A stretch of 64,000 bases of DNA from Hoylesella marshii DSM 16973 = JCM 13450 (GCF_000146675.1 NZ_GL397214.1:1372756-1436755), one strand, 5' to 3'; shown: positions 18,301 through 28,035, counted from the first letter of the stretch. Made by a program: numbers and translations. The notes: generated by a model from the letters alone, not told the origin.

Positions 18301-21160
18301 TTCTTTGCTGTGCTTTGTCGAAGAGTTGGTTGAAGACGCCTGCGGCGTTGTTTTTCCCGTAGAGTATTTGCAGTGTTTTGGATGTTCGTCCGTCTCCTTT
18401 TTTGTTTACCCAGTGTCCGTAGTAGTAGTCTTTTCCGTGTAGTTGGAAATAGAATTCGATACCGATTCTTCCTTGCTCGAAGTTGCCCGGGATGTGGTAG
18501 TCGAAGCTGACTGTGAGGTCGATTTTCTGTCCTTGTTTGCAGGTTTGCAGGTAGGGGATTGTGAAGATTTCCTCGGGTCGGTTAAATTTTTTATAGCTTT
18601 CGGGCATGAGGTTTCTTCCGTCGGCATAGTTCCCTGTTTCCTTCCATTCCTTGGGTTGTGTGAACGTTTTTTTATCGTTGGAGTACCGTATATAGGTATA
18701 GGATGCCTCGCCCTTCATGCCATATGTTTGTTTGATCCATTCCGTGTTGTTGTCTTTTGGTTCTGTGGTGGTGGTTGTTCCTTTTGGTACGTTACAGAGC
18801 CATATAGCGTTGTTGTGTGATACTCGGTCGTATCTGCCGTATTTTTCTCCGTTTCTCCATTCTCCGCGTTCGCAGACGAGCGGTGTGTTTTGCGCTGTTC
18901 CTGCTGCGGAAGCGATTTCCACTCGGTCGCTTCTGAGGATTGTTTTTTCTCTGGAATGCTCTTCGACGATGTGTGTATCGAGGTTGAAGTCATTGATACC
19001 GGCATAGTCGACGCGTCTTCCTTCTGAGACGTATATGATGTATGCATATTGTCTGTCGGGGTTGATTTGATTTCCGAGTTGTACGATGTTGTCGAGCGGT
19101 TCTGGTTCGTCGTTATCGACGGTGGTGTCGCATCCGATACAGGTATGTTCCATGAGTGTGACCGTTCCTTTGACGGATGAGAGGTCGACGAAGTGGTAGG
19201 AGCGTCCGTCTTCGAGCGTTTCCTGTCCGATGTTGACAACGAGTCTCCAGTAGTATCTTCTGTCTGACCGTTGTTTTTGATGGTTGAGGAAGGTATCCGT
19301 TCTGGCCATGGCCTGATCGCCGAGTTGGAAGTCGTTGATAGATTCGATGTCTCCGTCTTGTGCGGGGAAATAGCATCTGAAGTCACCGCTGGACAATTTT
19401 TTGACTTTGGTGATTTTTGCTCCAGCAAATGTATATCCTGTGTCTCCTGATGCGAAAGAGAATTTTTTGATTTCTACTTCGGCCGATATGGATTTGACGC
19501 GTGCCTCGATGATGTCGGTCACGGCGTGTGTTCTTCCATTGTTGTCTTGGTATATTGCGAATCCTTTTCCGTCGAGGGTGTCTGCTCCTTGTGTAAAATC
19601 TTTGCTTTTGATGGCATCGACGGTGAGTGCTTTGAGCAGTGCTTCTCCTTGCTCATTGATATGGAATCCCGCCCCGATGGTTATGCCTTTGAGGAAGGAT
19701 ATGATTTCTTTCGCCGTTGAAGCCTTGTCGGATTGCAGTATTTTGTCCCAGTCTTTGGATTTTTGGTCGAGCGTATCGGCGACTGTAGCCGTATCGGCGT
19801 GTCCGGCGTAGATTTTCTCGGCATCGATGGTGAGATACTTTCCGAGGCGTTCGAGTGCATTGAGGACAGAGATGTTATCGTGTGTATGTCCGAGGGAGCC
19901 ATCCCCTTGGTAGGAATTGGTGATGGTTTTCTTGAGGAAGTCTATGATGGCCTCGAGTGTTGTGACGTTCCATTGCGAGGCATACGGATTTTGAACTGGG
20001 AAGAGTGCCCCTTTTGTGAGTGTGAGTCTTGGCAGTTCAACCAAGCGCGGGGCGAGCGTAAAAGACGTGGCATCGGGTATTTTGATGTGCAGCATCTCCG
20101 TCGGCAGTTCCGTTCTTGGCAGGTTCAGGAATGGTTTTGCATCGGCGAACCTATAGGTAAAGTTGTATGTTGACGGCAGTTCTTTTGTTTTCCACGAGAC
20201 ATCGCTGTCGGTGACGACGATTTTGCGTATTGCGTCGCCGGTATAGATATATTTTCCGAGTGACGGGAAGAAGTCGAGTACCCATTTTCGTTCGTTTTTT
20301 GTGAGGAATCCCGTATTTTTTTTGAATTCTCGGAGCGTGTCGACTCTATATTCCTGTGTATTGTTTTCTATTTCGACGATGTTGTGTGTATGTTTTGCGT
20401 TGTTTTCGGTCTCCCCGTAGGCTCTGAAGGTGTCGATTCCTCCGAGTGAGTTTTCAAAGAGGATCCACTGTTCTTCTTCGCTTTTGATGTCGGTGGCATA
20501 ATATCGTTGTATGTATGTGAGTCTGTTTCCCTGCTGGTCTTCGATAAAGATGTCGTAGTATGCCGGCATTTTCTTGATTTTTCCGGCGATGATGGCGTAT
20601 GATACAGGAATTGTCCAGACGTTTCCGGCAGATAGTAGGGCGAGCTGGAAGGGCAGTTGTGTATAGTTGTCTGTTTCTTCTTGGGGGATGTATGCGACTC
20701 CCTGTACTGCGACGTCATGAGCGGCGTAGTATGTGAGGAACTCCGGCGTGTGGTATGTCACGGGTTTGATGTTTGGCTGCCACGTGAGGAAGTTCGTTTT
20801 GAGGAAGTTTTCCGCCGAATCTGCGAATTGGTCGATTCCTGCTCTTATTACTTCGAAGCTGAATGTTTTGTTTTCGTTGGTGTTATGTTCGGTGATCGAG
20901 GCATTGAACTGTTTTAGGATGTTGGGTTGTTTATAGGGTTGTGTTTTGTCGAGTAGTTGGAAGCTGAGCAGGGGTGTGATGATGTTTTCGAGTTCGATTT
21001 CTATGTGTCCGTTTTTATTGGGCGTGTAGGTGTGTTGTACGATGACTTTGCTGTCTCTTTCGTCCTTGAGGGAGAACGTTGTTTCCTCGTTGGTGTGGAT
21101 AACGAATCGTTTTAATGCTCCAGAGAGTGAGAGCTGGTCGGGGGTTAAGAGAATATCCAT
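15389..21160 (-). CDS. Large tail-tip / host-interaction protein
   Basis: At 1,923 residues this is the largest prophage protein and sits where receptor-binding tail proteins lie, after the tape measure and distal-tail genes. The first ~400 residues are beta-rich. A segment with GHTHDNISVLNALERLG and repeated Asp/Ala/Thr-rich helices follows, then a central part with Trp-rich carbohydrate-binding-like strands (SLSFYAKGSG, WYQLQWNLEE) separated by a coiled coil (about 1,240-1,290), and a compact C-terminal domain. Such layouts are common in tail fibres that meet surface glycans. The receptor cannot be inferred. Coding-strand composition is strikingly rich in A and C. Confidence 0.75.
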   Translation of the reverse strand: MDILLTPDQLSLSGALKRFVIHTNEETTFSLKDERDSKVIVQHTYTPNKNGHIEIELENIITPLLSFQLLDKTQPYKQPNILKQFNASITEHNTNENKTFSFEVIRAGIDQFADSAENFLKTNFLTWQPNIKPVTYHTPEFLTYYAAHDVAVQGVAYIPQEETDNYTQLPFQLALLSAGNVWTIPVSYAIIAGKIKKMPAYYDIFIEDQQGNRLTYIQRYYATDIKSEEEQWILFENSLGGIDTFRAYGETENNAKHTHNIVEIENNTQEYRVDTLREFKKNTGFLTKNERKWVLDFFPSLGKYIYTGDAIRKIVVTDSDVSWKTKELPSTYNFTYRFADAKPFLNLPRTELPTEMLHIKIPDATSFTLAPRLVELPRLTLTKGALFPVQNPYASQWNVTTLEAIIDFLKKTITNSYQGDGSLGHTHDNISVLNALERLGKYLTIDAEKIYAGHADTATVADTLDQKSKDWDKILQSDKASTAKEIISFLKGITIGAGFHINEQGEALLKALTVDAIKSKDFTQGADTLDGKGFAIYQDNNGRTHAVTDIIEARVKSISAEVEIKKFSFASGDTGYTFAGAKITKVKKLSSGDFRCYFPAQDGDIESINDFQLGDQAMARTDTFLNHQKQRSDRRYYWRLVVNIGQETLEDGRSYHFVDLSSVKGTVTLMEHTCIGCDTTVDNDEPEPLDNIVQLGNQINPDRQYAYIIYVSEGRRVDYAGINDFNLDTHIVEEHSREKTILRSDRVEIASAAGTAQNTPLVCERGEWRNGEKYGRYDRVSHNNAIWLCNVPKGTTTTTEPKDNNTEWIKQTYGMKGEASYTYIRYSNDKKTFTQPKEWKETGNYADGRNLMPESYKKFNRPEEIFTIPYLQTCKQGQKIDLTVSFDYHIPGNFEQGRIGIEFYFQLHGKDYYYGHWVNKKGDGRTSKTLQILYGKNNAAGVFNQLFDKAQQRINEAYITNIKIELGNSTTTWTPAPEDQERGTTTGKFLGTLVWNKPYPSPFLEDYTWTEVEPRGINSVKRMFGVSATPNTPPTEYTETTPKLTNNNKYLWAYDIITYTDGTTTETTHAIISVYGTDGHDGTDAVNIQLSTEYIIIDTADNGTVTPAQLAQAYTDVRAFRGTTPLPITIPAESLTTSQGISATAQGERVKIVAVDNDPETGYAYASGWVDIPVKVEGRTFPLRVFVGTNLHRQVAKWVQNSRQFRSEFSTLKNDYNANRKTWNTQIQQNAQAIAQKVEQTVYQADNAETSRKMAKLETQADRISAKLSETKEKQYNLLRNTKTLRGDNIIRQGITLQERAINDFSVATALNSEEQQRDILKWNNIPIKPNTYYSLSFYAKGSGTCACALSPDTCAEVINAQDFRNSASDGHNRFTLTDRWTRCWATFKTKDNCPSTTEVIPLRLNSVATASIYGICLVESAAPTDWLPYHHDPQKNLVQKPLAISAQKVNLEEDTTTENEKYGKIRKITNNSYWYQLQWNLEEPTDNTNQQFTLFIVAKDLTGNSLWRLGTWMPGDKGSFSYLTEKSQYIELGNGWKKYYTTFYGKEQLKGTGEIFGINGLHGSLEVYAVGVVQGDECPEWNVFPIEKALLDTGIDITNGQIRQIADHFEWIDNQGNPIAQFKNGKAYFYGDISARTFSTPNGTFQVDEQGNITAINMEAVGGTFSNVIIKGSFSSPYATVEEHYNISLHDNAWLDGENTQWNHFNLQWDVSQRGRTLHITNYPLRGAYTGYGVIIAPQGKYFFDEGRRFSKIAIYTGTSVVLHGIGSEDTFYGWLVEQRNLIGNYMAGVPFRVLAWGFATCNPTETTINAQTYNGYALAIERIGQGHCRILLPVPWAQALLKYGPQLRKTIGVSLTGFGHSYDDSTQSMPIKATIKSIGMIGQRIAIDIWLSDDDRVHDGAFQFIIYNMAFNNMFQTSENI

Positions 21161-21233
21161 GTTTGTATTGATTTAGGGCAAATGTAGTTATAATCTGTAT
21201 GTTTTTAAAGGACAATGCAGGGTGGTGGACGCT

Positions 21234-23366
21234 TTATTTGGGCACGCATTCGAGCCAGACCTCTGTCTTTGTGTATTTCCATTTGGAGTGTCTGAAGAGT
21301 GTGGCGTGTCGGGTTTTCTGTGATGTGATGGATGTTTGTTTGGCGTAGGGAATTCCGACGTATTCGGGAGCGGGCGTTGGCGGATATATGACGTTGAAGG
21401 TGCGTTCTTTGTCGGGTCCGGCGTTTTCATATTCTTCACGTGAGACTTCTGTTTGTTTTTCGTGGCCGACCCATTTGTACTGCGTGTTCATAAATGACAG
21501 TAATTGGTTGATGGTCGGTGCATTGATGACTGGCTCCATCAGTGCGATAGAGCGGAGTGATGATTCGACAGGTTCGTTTTTTCCGCCGAGTGTGAATTTG
21601 AGTTTATCGAAGAGGAAAGCTACGCCTCTGATGATGACTTTGGCCGTCGCCGGCAGGTTTTGTTTTTGTGTTTGCGAGAGCAGGAGTTTGACTTTTGTTT
21701 CGTGTAGAGCGTTTCTCAGCAGTTGGTCGTATTGTCTGTAGAATTTCTCGAAGATCCCTTCTTCTCCGTGGTAGTATAGTGCGTAGTCGAAGATTCGTCC
21801 TCTGATCGGGAATCTGAGGTCGTAGGGCGAGATGGTTCCCTCTGGTTGGTTATTGAATGAGATGTATGAGAAAGCGAGCATTGTTTTTTGTTTGGCGGCG
21901 TTGTCGGTGGTATTTTCTTTGTCTTCTCCTGCGATCATCATTTTGGAGTTGTGTGTGATATAGTTTCCGATGTAGAGATACTGTCCGAAGTCGTGTGAGA
22001 CTTCTGCTCCATCGACATTAGCTTTGTGTTTGAGTATTCGGAATTCGGGAATGAGTTCGGGAATTTTGATTTCTTTAGGTTCGAGTTCTTCTCCAGTGTT
22101 GTAGTCTTGTGACGCCTCTCCGATTTTTGTATAAACAGTATAATTTCCGGAGAATCCGTCTTTGTAGAAAGCTCCGTCGACGGGATTGAAATATGCTGCG
22201 GGTGCCGCTTTTTTCATGTTAGCAAGGTCGTCGAATGCGTCGTTGATTTCAGTATCGAGTTTGTCTTCGGGTGCAAGTGTGATTCGTTTGTAGTCTTTCT
22301 CGGCTTTGTATGCGACGGTTGGTTCTTCGACGATATTTTTTGTGAGGTCTTCTTCGGGCTGTGTTTTGAGTGTGTCTTTGAGGAAGATGACATTGGCGGT
22401 TCTGAGTGCTTCGTCGGCCGTGAACTCACAGCAGAATTTTTTCCGGAAGACAGCGATGAAGTCGGCGCATGTGATATCCGGCACAAGGTCGGCTATTTTG
22501 ATTTTCCCGTTAGCAAGCGTATCGATGACGTTGTTGAGTACGACCATTTTGTCGAACGGTTCGGTTTGTGTGAAGAAGTTTTCTTGGAGTTGGTATCCAA
22601 AGAACGTGAAGACGCGCTGCAGGAGGTAGTTGGCTCTGATGAAGGGCGAGATGTAATATCCTGGTGCGAGCGTGATGGGTGTTTGGTTGACGTATTCCGT
22701 TCGTTGGGTAGCGTTGTAGAAGTCGGACTCAGGGTCTTCATAGTCAGGATAGAAGGCTGTGAGCGCAGGTACTTCGATTTGTTCGTATCCGTCTTTCCCC
22801 CATTTCCAGACTTTTTTTGTTTCGAGTGTGAGTTGTTTTCCGTAGGCATTGAGCACTTTGAAGTTGAGTCCGGTTTCAGTACCGGAGTCATCTGTGAGCA
22901 AGACAGGGAAGATGGCGTAGTGCGGATTGTTGTTGGTACGCAATGTGCGACAGAAGTCGATGCAGTCTTGTACGGGTGTGTTTCCGCTTTTGTGGGAGAC
23001 GTGGATGCATTCATCTGCGAAGACATCTTTGAGTTTGACGTTCCGGATGCGTGAATAGAACGAGCCATCGTTGATATAGAACGATGTAGCGATCGCCCCT
23101 TTGTATTGTGCTGAATGTACGATTTGCCGACATTGTGCAAAATACTCCCCGTCTGAGATAGCGACGTCTATGGGTGTCATTTTTGTTCGTCGTGCGAGTG
23201 CGTCGGGAAAGTTGAGCAGTCTGCGATTGTGTTCTGATGCCGGCAGTTCGAGGGGTGTTGTTTGTTCTCCGTAGTCGTTGAAGAAGGGGTTTGTTCTTTC
23301 GACCTCGATTTTGGTATCTGTTTTGAGTTCGTATGCCTCGTTGCTGTTGAGATTTATGATGCGCAT
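21234..23366 (-). CDS. Phage tail protein (distal-tail-like)
   Basis: This 710-residue protein lies between the tape measure and the large tail-tip protein, the usual place of the distal tail protein. Its N-terminus (YELKTDTKIEVERTNPFF, then LPASEHNRRLL) matches a family I recall from Bacteroides prophages with no assigned enzyme activity. It is mixed alpha/beta and has no membrane segment or signal. It shares the A/C-rich coding strand of its neighbours. Role as tail hub or baseplate component is inferred from gene order. Confidence 0.7.
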   Translation of the reverse strand: MRIINLNSNEAYELKTDTKIEVERTNPFFNDYGEQTTPLELPASEHNRRLLNFPDALARRTKMTPIDVAISDGEYFAQCRQIVHSAQYKGAIATSFYINDGSFYSRIRNVKLKDVFADECIHVSHKSGNTPVQDCIDFCRTLRTNNNPHYAIFPVLLTDDSGTETGLNFKVLNAYGKQLTLETKKVWKWGKDGYEQIEVPALTAFYPDYEDPESDFYNATQRTEYVNQTPITLAPGYYISPFIRANYLLQRVFTFFGYQLQENFFTQTEPFDKMVVLNNVIDTLANGKIKIADLVPDITCADFIAVFRKKFCCEFTADEALRTANVIFLKDTLKTQPEEDLTKNIVEEPTVAYKAEKDYKRITLAPEDKLDTEINDAFDDLANMKKAAPAAYFNPVDGAFYKDGFSGNYTVYTKIGEASQDYNTGEELEPKEIKIPELIPEFRILKHKANVDGAEVSHDFGQYLYIGNYITHNSKMMIAGEDKENTTDNAAKQKTMLAFSYISFNNQPEGTISPYDLRFPIRGRIFDYALYYHGEEGIFEKFYRQYDQLLRNALHETKVKLLLSQTQKQNLPATAKVIIRGVAFLFDKLKFTLGGKNEPVESSLRSIALMEPVINAPTINQLLSFMNTQYKWVGHEKQTEVSREEYENAGPDKERTFNVIYPPTPAPEYVGIPYAKQTSITSQKTRHATLFRHSKWKYTKTEVWLECVPK

Positions 23367-23375
23367 GATTTGATG

Positions 23376-26300
23376 TTATTTTGCTGCGAATCGGCGTGCT
23401 TTGTCTCGCAGTTGTTGTTTTTGTTCGATTTCGTTGAGTGCGACGGATGCCGGTATACCTTCGCTTGAGATTTTGTCGAGCACTTGGAGGAGTCTTTGCA
23501 TGAATGGATTTCCGGTTTCGTTATTTTGTATGGGTATGGAGTTAGGCGTATTGGAAATGCTTCCTCCAGTGGCTCTTCCTGCGGTCTGCTGTAGCAGCAG
23601 TTTGTTCATATCGAGTGTGCGGATGTTTCCCGCCCGTTGTGCTCTGTCAATGATGTCAATGATGGGTGCGACGGTAGGGTTTTCGATGGCGGCATTGGAA
23701 GCGACCCATTCTCTGCTCTGTCCGTAGGGTCCTTCTCCGACGATGACGGTGGGTCTGTTGATGAATCCCCGTTTGCCGGGTTCGTATGCCGCATGGAATC
23801 GCCGTCCGTCCTGCTCTCGTTCGACATCTATGCTTCCCCCCGTTTCCAGTCCTGTGGCCACTCGTGTGCCTCCTGTGCCTGTGTTGGCAGCGCCGTTGAG
23901 TGTGAGTTTTTTGATTTTCTGTCGTTCGGCGTTTGCCGTTGCGAGTTGTGCTGCCCCTGTGACGGTCATGAGTGCCGCCGCGATGGGTCCTGCGAGCGGT
24001 CCGAGGGAGCTGAGTGCCTTCATGACCGCCACGGCGGTGTCTGCAATGATTTGTGATGCCTTGATGGCGAAGTCGACATCAGCGTATTTTTTTTGTATTT
24101 TGAGTTTTTCGTTTGCCTTTTTCTTTTCGAGTTCAGTGGTATCTTTCCCCGCGTTTTTGGCCGCTTCGATTTCGGCATCGTATTTGGCGTCGAGGTTGGC
24201 CATTTCTGCGTCTTGGAGTGCACTGGATGCTTTGGCTGTGAGGTTGGTGTAGTAGTCGAACGTCTCTTTGTAATGAGCAATTTTGAGTTGTCGGACGGCA
24301 TCTTCGTATTCTGTTTCGGATATTTTTTTTGCGTCGAGGTGTTGTTTGAGTTGTTCGAGTTCAGCATTATAGATCTCCTGCTGCGCTACGATGCCGTATT
24401 GCTGTCGGATTTGGAGTCGTTGTTGTTCGGCCTCTTGTTGGAGGTTGCTGAGTGCCTGTTGGTATTCTTGTTCGGAGAGGCGCCCGTCGGCGTAATCTTT
24501 TTCTATTTCTTTTTTTCTGTTATCGATTTGCTGCTGGAAGTTGATCAGGTTGTATTTTTGGAGTATGGAGGCTTTTTGTTGTTGTGTTTTTTGCTCGGTG
24601 TCCGTTTCTATTTGTTCTTTTGCTTGGGCGTACGCTCTGGTGATAGCCGTTTCGTCTTCTCCTCTTTTTCTGGCATAGTCGATGGCGGCCTCGTAGTTGG
24701 CTTTGAGTGTTGCGAGTTGGATGTCGTGTTCGAGTTGTTGTCTCTGTTCGTTGTTCAGTCCTTTTTCTTTGAGCGTGTCGAGTATTTGATAGAATTTTTG
24801 CTGTGCTTCGAGTTCTTTTTCGCGGAGAGCCTGTCGTGCTTGCAGTTCGTTGTTTTGCTGTGCGATGACGAAAGCTGTTTTTTCGTTTTTGTCTTTGATC
24901 CGTATGTTTTTTGCCAGCTGCGTATATTTCTCCTCTATAGCGAGTATCTTTGCTGCGTGTGCGATTTGCAGTGTGAGGGCTTTGTTATCGTATTGTTCCT
25001 GTGTGATTTGGCGTGTGATGAATTGTTGTTTGAGCAGGTTGAGTTCTTGGTTGTAGGTTTGTTGCAGGTTGTCGATTTTTTGTTTTCGACTGTTGCCAAA
25101 TGCCGTTTTGTTTTGTTTTCCGGCCTTTTCGGTTGTTTTTTTGTCTTCGAAGGTGTTTTCGAGGAATTGTTTTCTTTTTTCGAGTGCTGCGATTTGTCGG
25201 TCTATTTTTTTGAGTGCGGAGATGTCTCCGACTTTGATGGTGAGTCTTTTGGCCTTGAGTGCCTCTATTTTTTGTGTGATGTTTTCGATTGCCTCTGCGA
25301 TGGTACCTTTTTTATTGTCGTCGGTTCCCGCGTTGCCGCGGAGTTTTTTTGCGAGATCTTCGTCAATGTTGTTGATGGTCGTTTCGACGTTTTTAATTTT
25401 TTTGTTGACGTCGTCGAGTTGACCGGCGAGCACTTTGAGGTTTGCCGCATTTCCCATGGCCGCATACATGTTTGTGGGTGCGACGGGTCCGGAGGAAGTT
25501 TGCCTTCGTCCGTTGTTTTTTTTGTAGAACTCGGCCTGTTCTTCTTTCATTTTTTTGAGTTGGTCTTCGAGTTTCGTCTGTTCGAGGATGAGGTCTATTC
25601 TTTGTTTTTGGAGGTCTTTGACGGCCTCTTGTGTGGCTTCTGCGAGTGCTTTTTCTTTGAGTTTGTCGAGGTATCTGGTGAGTGCGAGTGTATTTTCGTC
25701 GTAGACTTTTCCCTCTTTTGACAGTTTCGCGGTGTAGTCGGGTACGATTTTTTGGAGTTCGGCGATGGCCGCTTTCCGTTCATCGAGTGAGCGTGTGTTG
25801 TCGTGTATTTTTTTTGTGAGCGCTTCTATTTTGATTCGTTCTTCTTCTACTTTTCTTTGTGCTTGGTATCGAATGTTGTTGAGTTTTTGTTGTGTCATAG
25901 CCGCAGCATTGAGTTTTTTGTTGTAGAGTAGAAGTGCTCCGACAACGAGTGTGATGGCTCCGAGTATGAGTCCCCATGGACTGAGTTTGAGCACGATATT
26001 GAACGCTTTTTGCAGTGCGATGGAGGTGGTGATGGTTTTATTGAGTACGGCGTGCCGTAGTACGGAGAGTTCGAGCATCATGTTTTTGACGGCGATGGCT
26101 GCTGCCTGTAGTTTTTCGACGGCGAGTTGCCTCATGCTCCATGCCCATGCGATTTTTTGTCCGGCGACGTATGCTGCATAGGTTGTGACGAGCAGGAGTA
26201 TGGCTTTTCCGAGTTCGAGGATTGTGTCTCGGTGTTGTATAAGGTATTTTGTTGTGTTGACGATAGTGAGTTGTATTTGTCCGTAGGCATCGGCGAACTC

Positions 26301-27353
26301 TTCTTTGATGGGTAGGAGTTCGTCTCCGAGTTGTTTTTGTGCGTTTTGGAGTCTGACGGTTCTTTGTGCTGCTCGGTCGGCCGCTGAGATGTAGGTCTCG
26401 CCGGCTGCGGCCAACTGCCCTTCGACAATGTTGGCCACACCTTTCATAAAGTCGCCCGTCTCTTTGGTCTTCTCTCCTATCTCGGCGGCAGAGAGACCGA
26501 GGTTGTCGAGTATCTGTGGGGATTTACGGCCAAGACCGGTGACTATGGAGTCTACCATATAGTCGAGCGACTGCCCGGTCTGCTGTGCTTTGAGCTGGGC
26601 GAAGGAAAGGTACTTTCCGAGGTCTTCCAGTGGTATGCGGAAGTCTTTGGCCTTTACGGCAGCCTTCATGAGCTCGATGTCGGACACCGTGCCCTTGGTG
26701 GCTTTTCGAAGCTCGTCAAGAAGTTCCGGGCGGTCAAGTCGCTTGAAAGCATGTGTGATGCCGTCGGCTGACTCGGCCAACTCTACGCTCTTGGAGATGG
26801 TATCGGACAACGTTCCGGTAAGCGACTTAAACCATCCGACAGCTGTCTCTATACCCTTTACGGCAAGCTGTCCGAAGAAGAAGTTGTTGTATTCGTCCGA
26901 GCTGGCAAGTTCCTTGAAGTTCTTGGCATTCTGCTTCAATTCTGCCATCCGTGCATTGACTGTCTGAAGGCGACTTTCAAGGTCGGCATATTGCTTGGGA
27001 TTGAGTGCTTGTGACACATTGTCAAGTTCCTTTTGTAAGGACTTTGACTGTTTCCTAAGTTGCGACATGGTCATCGCATTGGTGTCAAGGGACTTTGTCT
27101 GCTCCTGGATTTGGGAAGTAAGTTCCTTTATCTGCTTGCCCGTAACCTTGTAACTGGCTGCAAGTTTTTTATATTGCTCTGTTTCTTTTTTGCCTGAAGC
27201 CTCCAGTTTTATCATCTGCTGAAGACGCTGCTTGTTCTCATTTCGGAGAGAAGCCGACTGTGTCTCCAGCTTGTGGATTGCCTGTTGTGCTTTTGCCGTC
27301 TTGACATCGACAACATACTCTATTTCGTCTTGTGAGAGATGTTTGCTTGACAT
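23376..27353 (-). CDS. Tail tape measure protein
   Basis: This 1,325-residue protein sets tail length and helps DNA entry. Long Lys/Glu/Gln-rich coiled coils fill residues 1-150 and 500-1,100. Hydrophobic segments occur near 384 (AILLLVTTYAAYVAG), 468 (WGLILGAITLVVGALLLY) and 1,120 (GPIAAALMTVTGAAQL), as in tape measures that insert into the host membrane. No peptidase or lysozyme domain is seen. The first ~320 residues have ordinary base composition while the rest has the strong strand bias of the tail block, with an abrupt change near 26,395. Confidence 0.88.
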   Translation of the reverse strand: MSSKHLSQDEIEYVVDVKTAKAQQAIHKLETQSASLRNENKQRLQQMIKLEASGKKETEQYKKLAASYKVTGKQIKELTSQIQEQTKSLDTNAMTMSQLRKQSKSLQKELDNVSQALNPKQYADLESRLQTVNARMAELKQNAKNFKELASSDEYNNFFFGQLAVKGIETAVGWFKSLTGTLSDTISKSVELAESADGITHAFKRLDRPELLDELRKATKGTVSDIELMKAAVKAKDFRIPLEDLGKYLSFAQLKAQQTGQSLDYMVDSIVTGLGRKSPQILDNLGLSAAEIGEKTKETGDFMKGVANIVEGQLAAAGETYISAADRAAQRTVRLQNAQKQLGDELLPIKEEFADAYGQIQLTIVNTTKYLIQHRDTILELGKAILLLVTTYAAYVAGQKIAWAWSMRQLAVEKLQAAAIAVKNMMLELSVLRHAVLNKTITTSIALQKAFNIVLKLSPWGLILGAITLVVGALLLYNKKLNAAAMTQQKLNNIRYQAQRKVEEERIKIEALTKKIHDNTRSLDERKAAIAELQKIVPDYTAKLSKEGKVYDENTLALTRYLDKLKEKALAEATQEAVKDLQKQRIDLILEQTKLEDQLKKMKEEQAEFYKKNNGRRQTSSGPVAPTNMYAAMGNAANLKVLAGQLDDVNKKIKNVETTINNIDEDLAKKLRGNAGTDDNKKGTIAEAIENITQKIEALKAKRLTIKVGDISALKKIDRQIAALEKRKQFLENTFEDKKTTEKAGKQNKTAFGNSRKQKIDNLQQTYNQELNLLKQQFITRQITQEQYDNKALTLQIAHAAKILAIEEKYTQLAKNIRIKDKNEKTAFVIAQQNNELQARQALREKELEAQQKFYQILDTLKEKGLNNEQRQQLEHDIQLATLKANYEAAIDYARKRGEDETAITRAYAQAKEQIETDTEQKTQQQKASILQKYNLINFQQQIDNRKKEIEKDYADGRLSEQEYQQALSNLQQEAEQQRLQIRQQYGIVAQQEIYNAELEQLKQHLDAKKISETEYEDAVRQLKIAHYKETFDYYTNLTAKASSALQDAEMANLDAKYDAEIEAAKNAGKDTTELEKKKANEKLKIQKKYADVDFAIKASQIIADTAVAVMKALSSLGPLAGPIAAALMTVTGAAQLATANAERQKIKKLTLNGAANTGTGGTRVATGLETGGSIDVEREQDGRRFHAAYEPGKRGFINRPTVIVGEGPYGQSREWVASNAAIENPTVAPIIDIIDRAQRAGNIRTLDMNKLLLQQTAGRATGGSISNTPNSIPIQNNETGNPFMQRLLQVLDKISSEGIPASVALNEIEQKQQLRDKARRFAAK

Positions 27354-27358
27354 AACTA

Positions 27359-27760
27359 TTATGGATTAACTGCTTTTTCAAGTTGGTTATGGATGGCTTG
27401 TCTGACTTCATCGGTAAACCCGTAACGGAGTTGGGGGAATGTCTCATGATAGAGGACACCCCAGACAACACGGTTGTAGAGTGCGAGGTTACGGCGTTTG
27501 AATTTGGCGACCCTGTCATTCCGCTGTCGGTAAGCCATATCCAAAAAGCGGAGATACGGGAGTATCTTGACAAAGATGGTTTGCGATTCGCCGGTAATCT
27601 GGCTGTTGAAAGAATGCTTGGATAGGGAGGTCTGCAACCGTCCAGTCCGTAGTTGGTAATTGCTACGGACTACGGATTCCTGCATGGCATAGATTTTTGA
27701 GATGCCTTTTTGAAGGGCATCATGGACGAACTTCTTACGAATGAGACTGTCTGTTACCAT
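27359..27760 (-). CDS. Phage protein upstream of tape measure, possible tail completion protein
   Basis: This 133-residue basic protein ends 5 bases before the tape measure start. It has helix-strand alternation with LPYLRFLDMAYRQR and a FPQLRYGFTDEVR segment near the end. Similar proteins occur in Bacteroidales prophages without named function. The site normally holds tail-terminator, tail-tube or assembly-chaperone genes; a tail-completion role is a guess from position. A recognisable major tail tube gene is not found elsewhere in the prophage. Confidence 0.6.
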   Translation of the reverse strand: MVTDSLIRKKFVHDALQKGISKIYAMQESVVRSNYQLRTGRLQTSLSKHSFNSQITGESQTIFVKILPYLRFLDMAYRQRNDRVAKFKRRNLALYNRVVWGVLYHETFPQLRYGFTDEVRQAIHNQLEKAVNP

Positions 27761-27822
27761 ACTTGCTTTTTATGCTGCAAATATAGTAACAGACAGTTAT
27801 AGGAGAAAGGACAGAGAATATC

Positions 27823-27981
27823 CTATTTAACGAGATGCCTGTATAATGGAATGCCTATTATAGGTGTGAGAAAGCCACATAACCCAATATAGAACAACTT
27901 TACAGACCACGGCTCGCCATGTGTGAAAAACGGCATCAAGGCAAGCGTTGTCAAAAGAAAAATTGCTTCTAAAAGTACCAT
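27823..27981 (-). CDS. 52-residue membrane protein
   Basis: This short gene encodes two hydrophobic segments (EAIFLLTTLALMPFF and IGLCGFLTPIIGIPL) split by a polar turn. It fills the gap between the cytosine methyltransferase and the 27,760 gene in the same direction. Start, stop and composition are plausible, but there is no family to support it. It could be a small superinfection-exclusion or lysis-related protein; that is speculation from topology. Confidence 0.5.
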   Translation of the reverse strand: MVLLEAIFLLTTLALMPFFTHGEPWSVKLFYIGLCGFLTPIIGIPLYRHLVK

Positions 27982-28035
27982 AATCCTAATATTAATTCCA
28001 ATGCAAATATAATGCTTATAGTTGAAAATTGCAAG

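Noticed and set aside
18715..19428. 237-codon alternative frame inside the large tail protein
   Set aside because: Ser/Thr/Lys-rich shadow of the same strand in the A/C-rich block; unlike the methyltransferase overlap it carries no familiar phrases.
24093..25721. 542-codon open frame on the + strand opposite the tape measure
   Set aside because: Product is Phe/Cys/Leu-rich with no domain; the openness follows from the lack of TTA, CTA and TCA codons in the strongly biased gene beneath.
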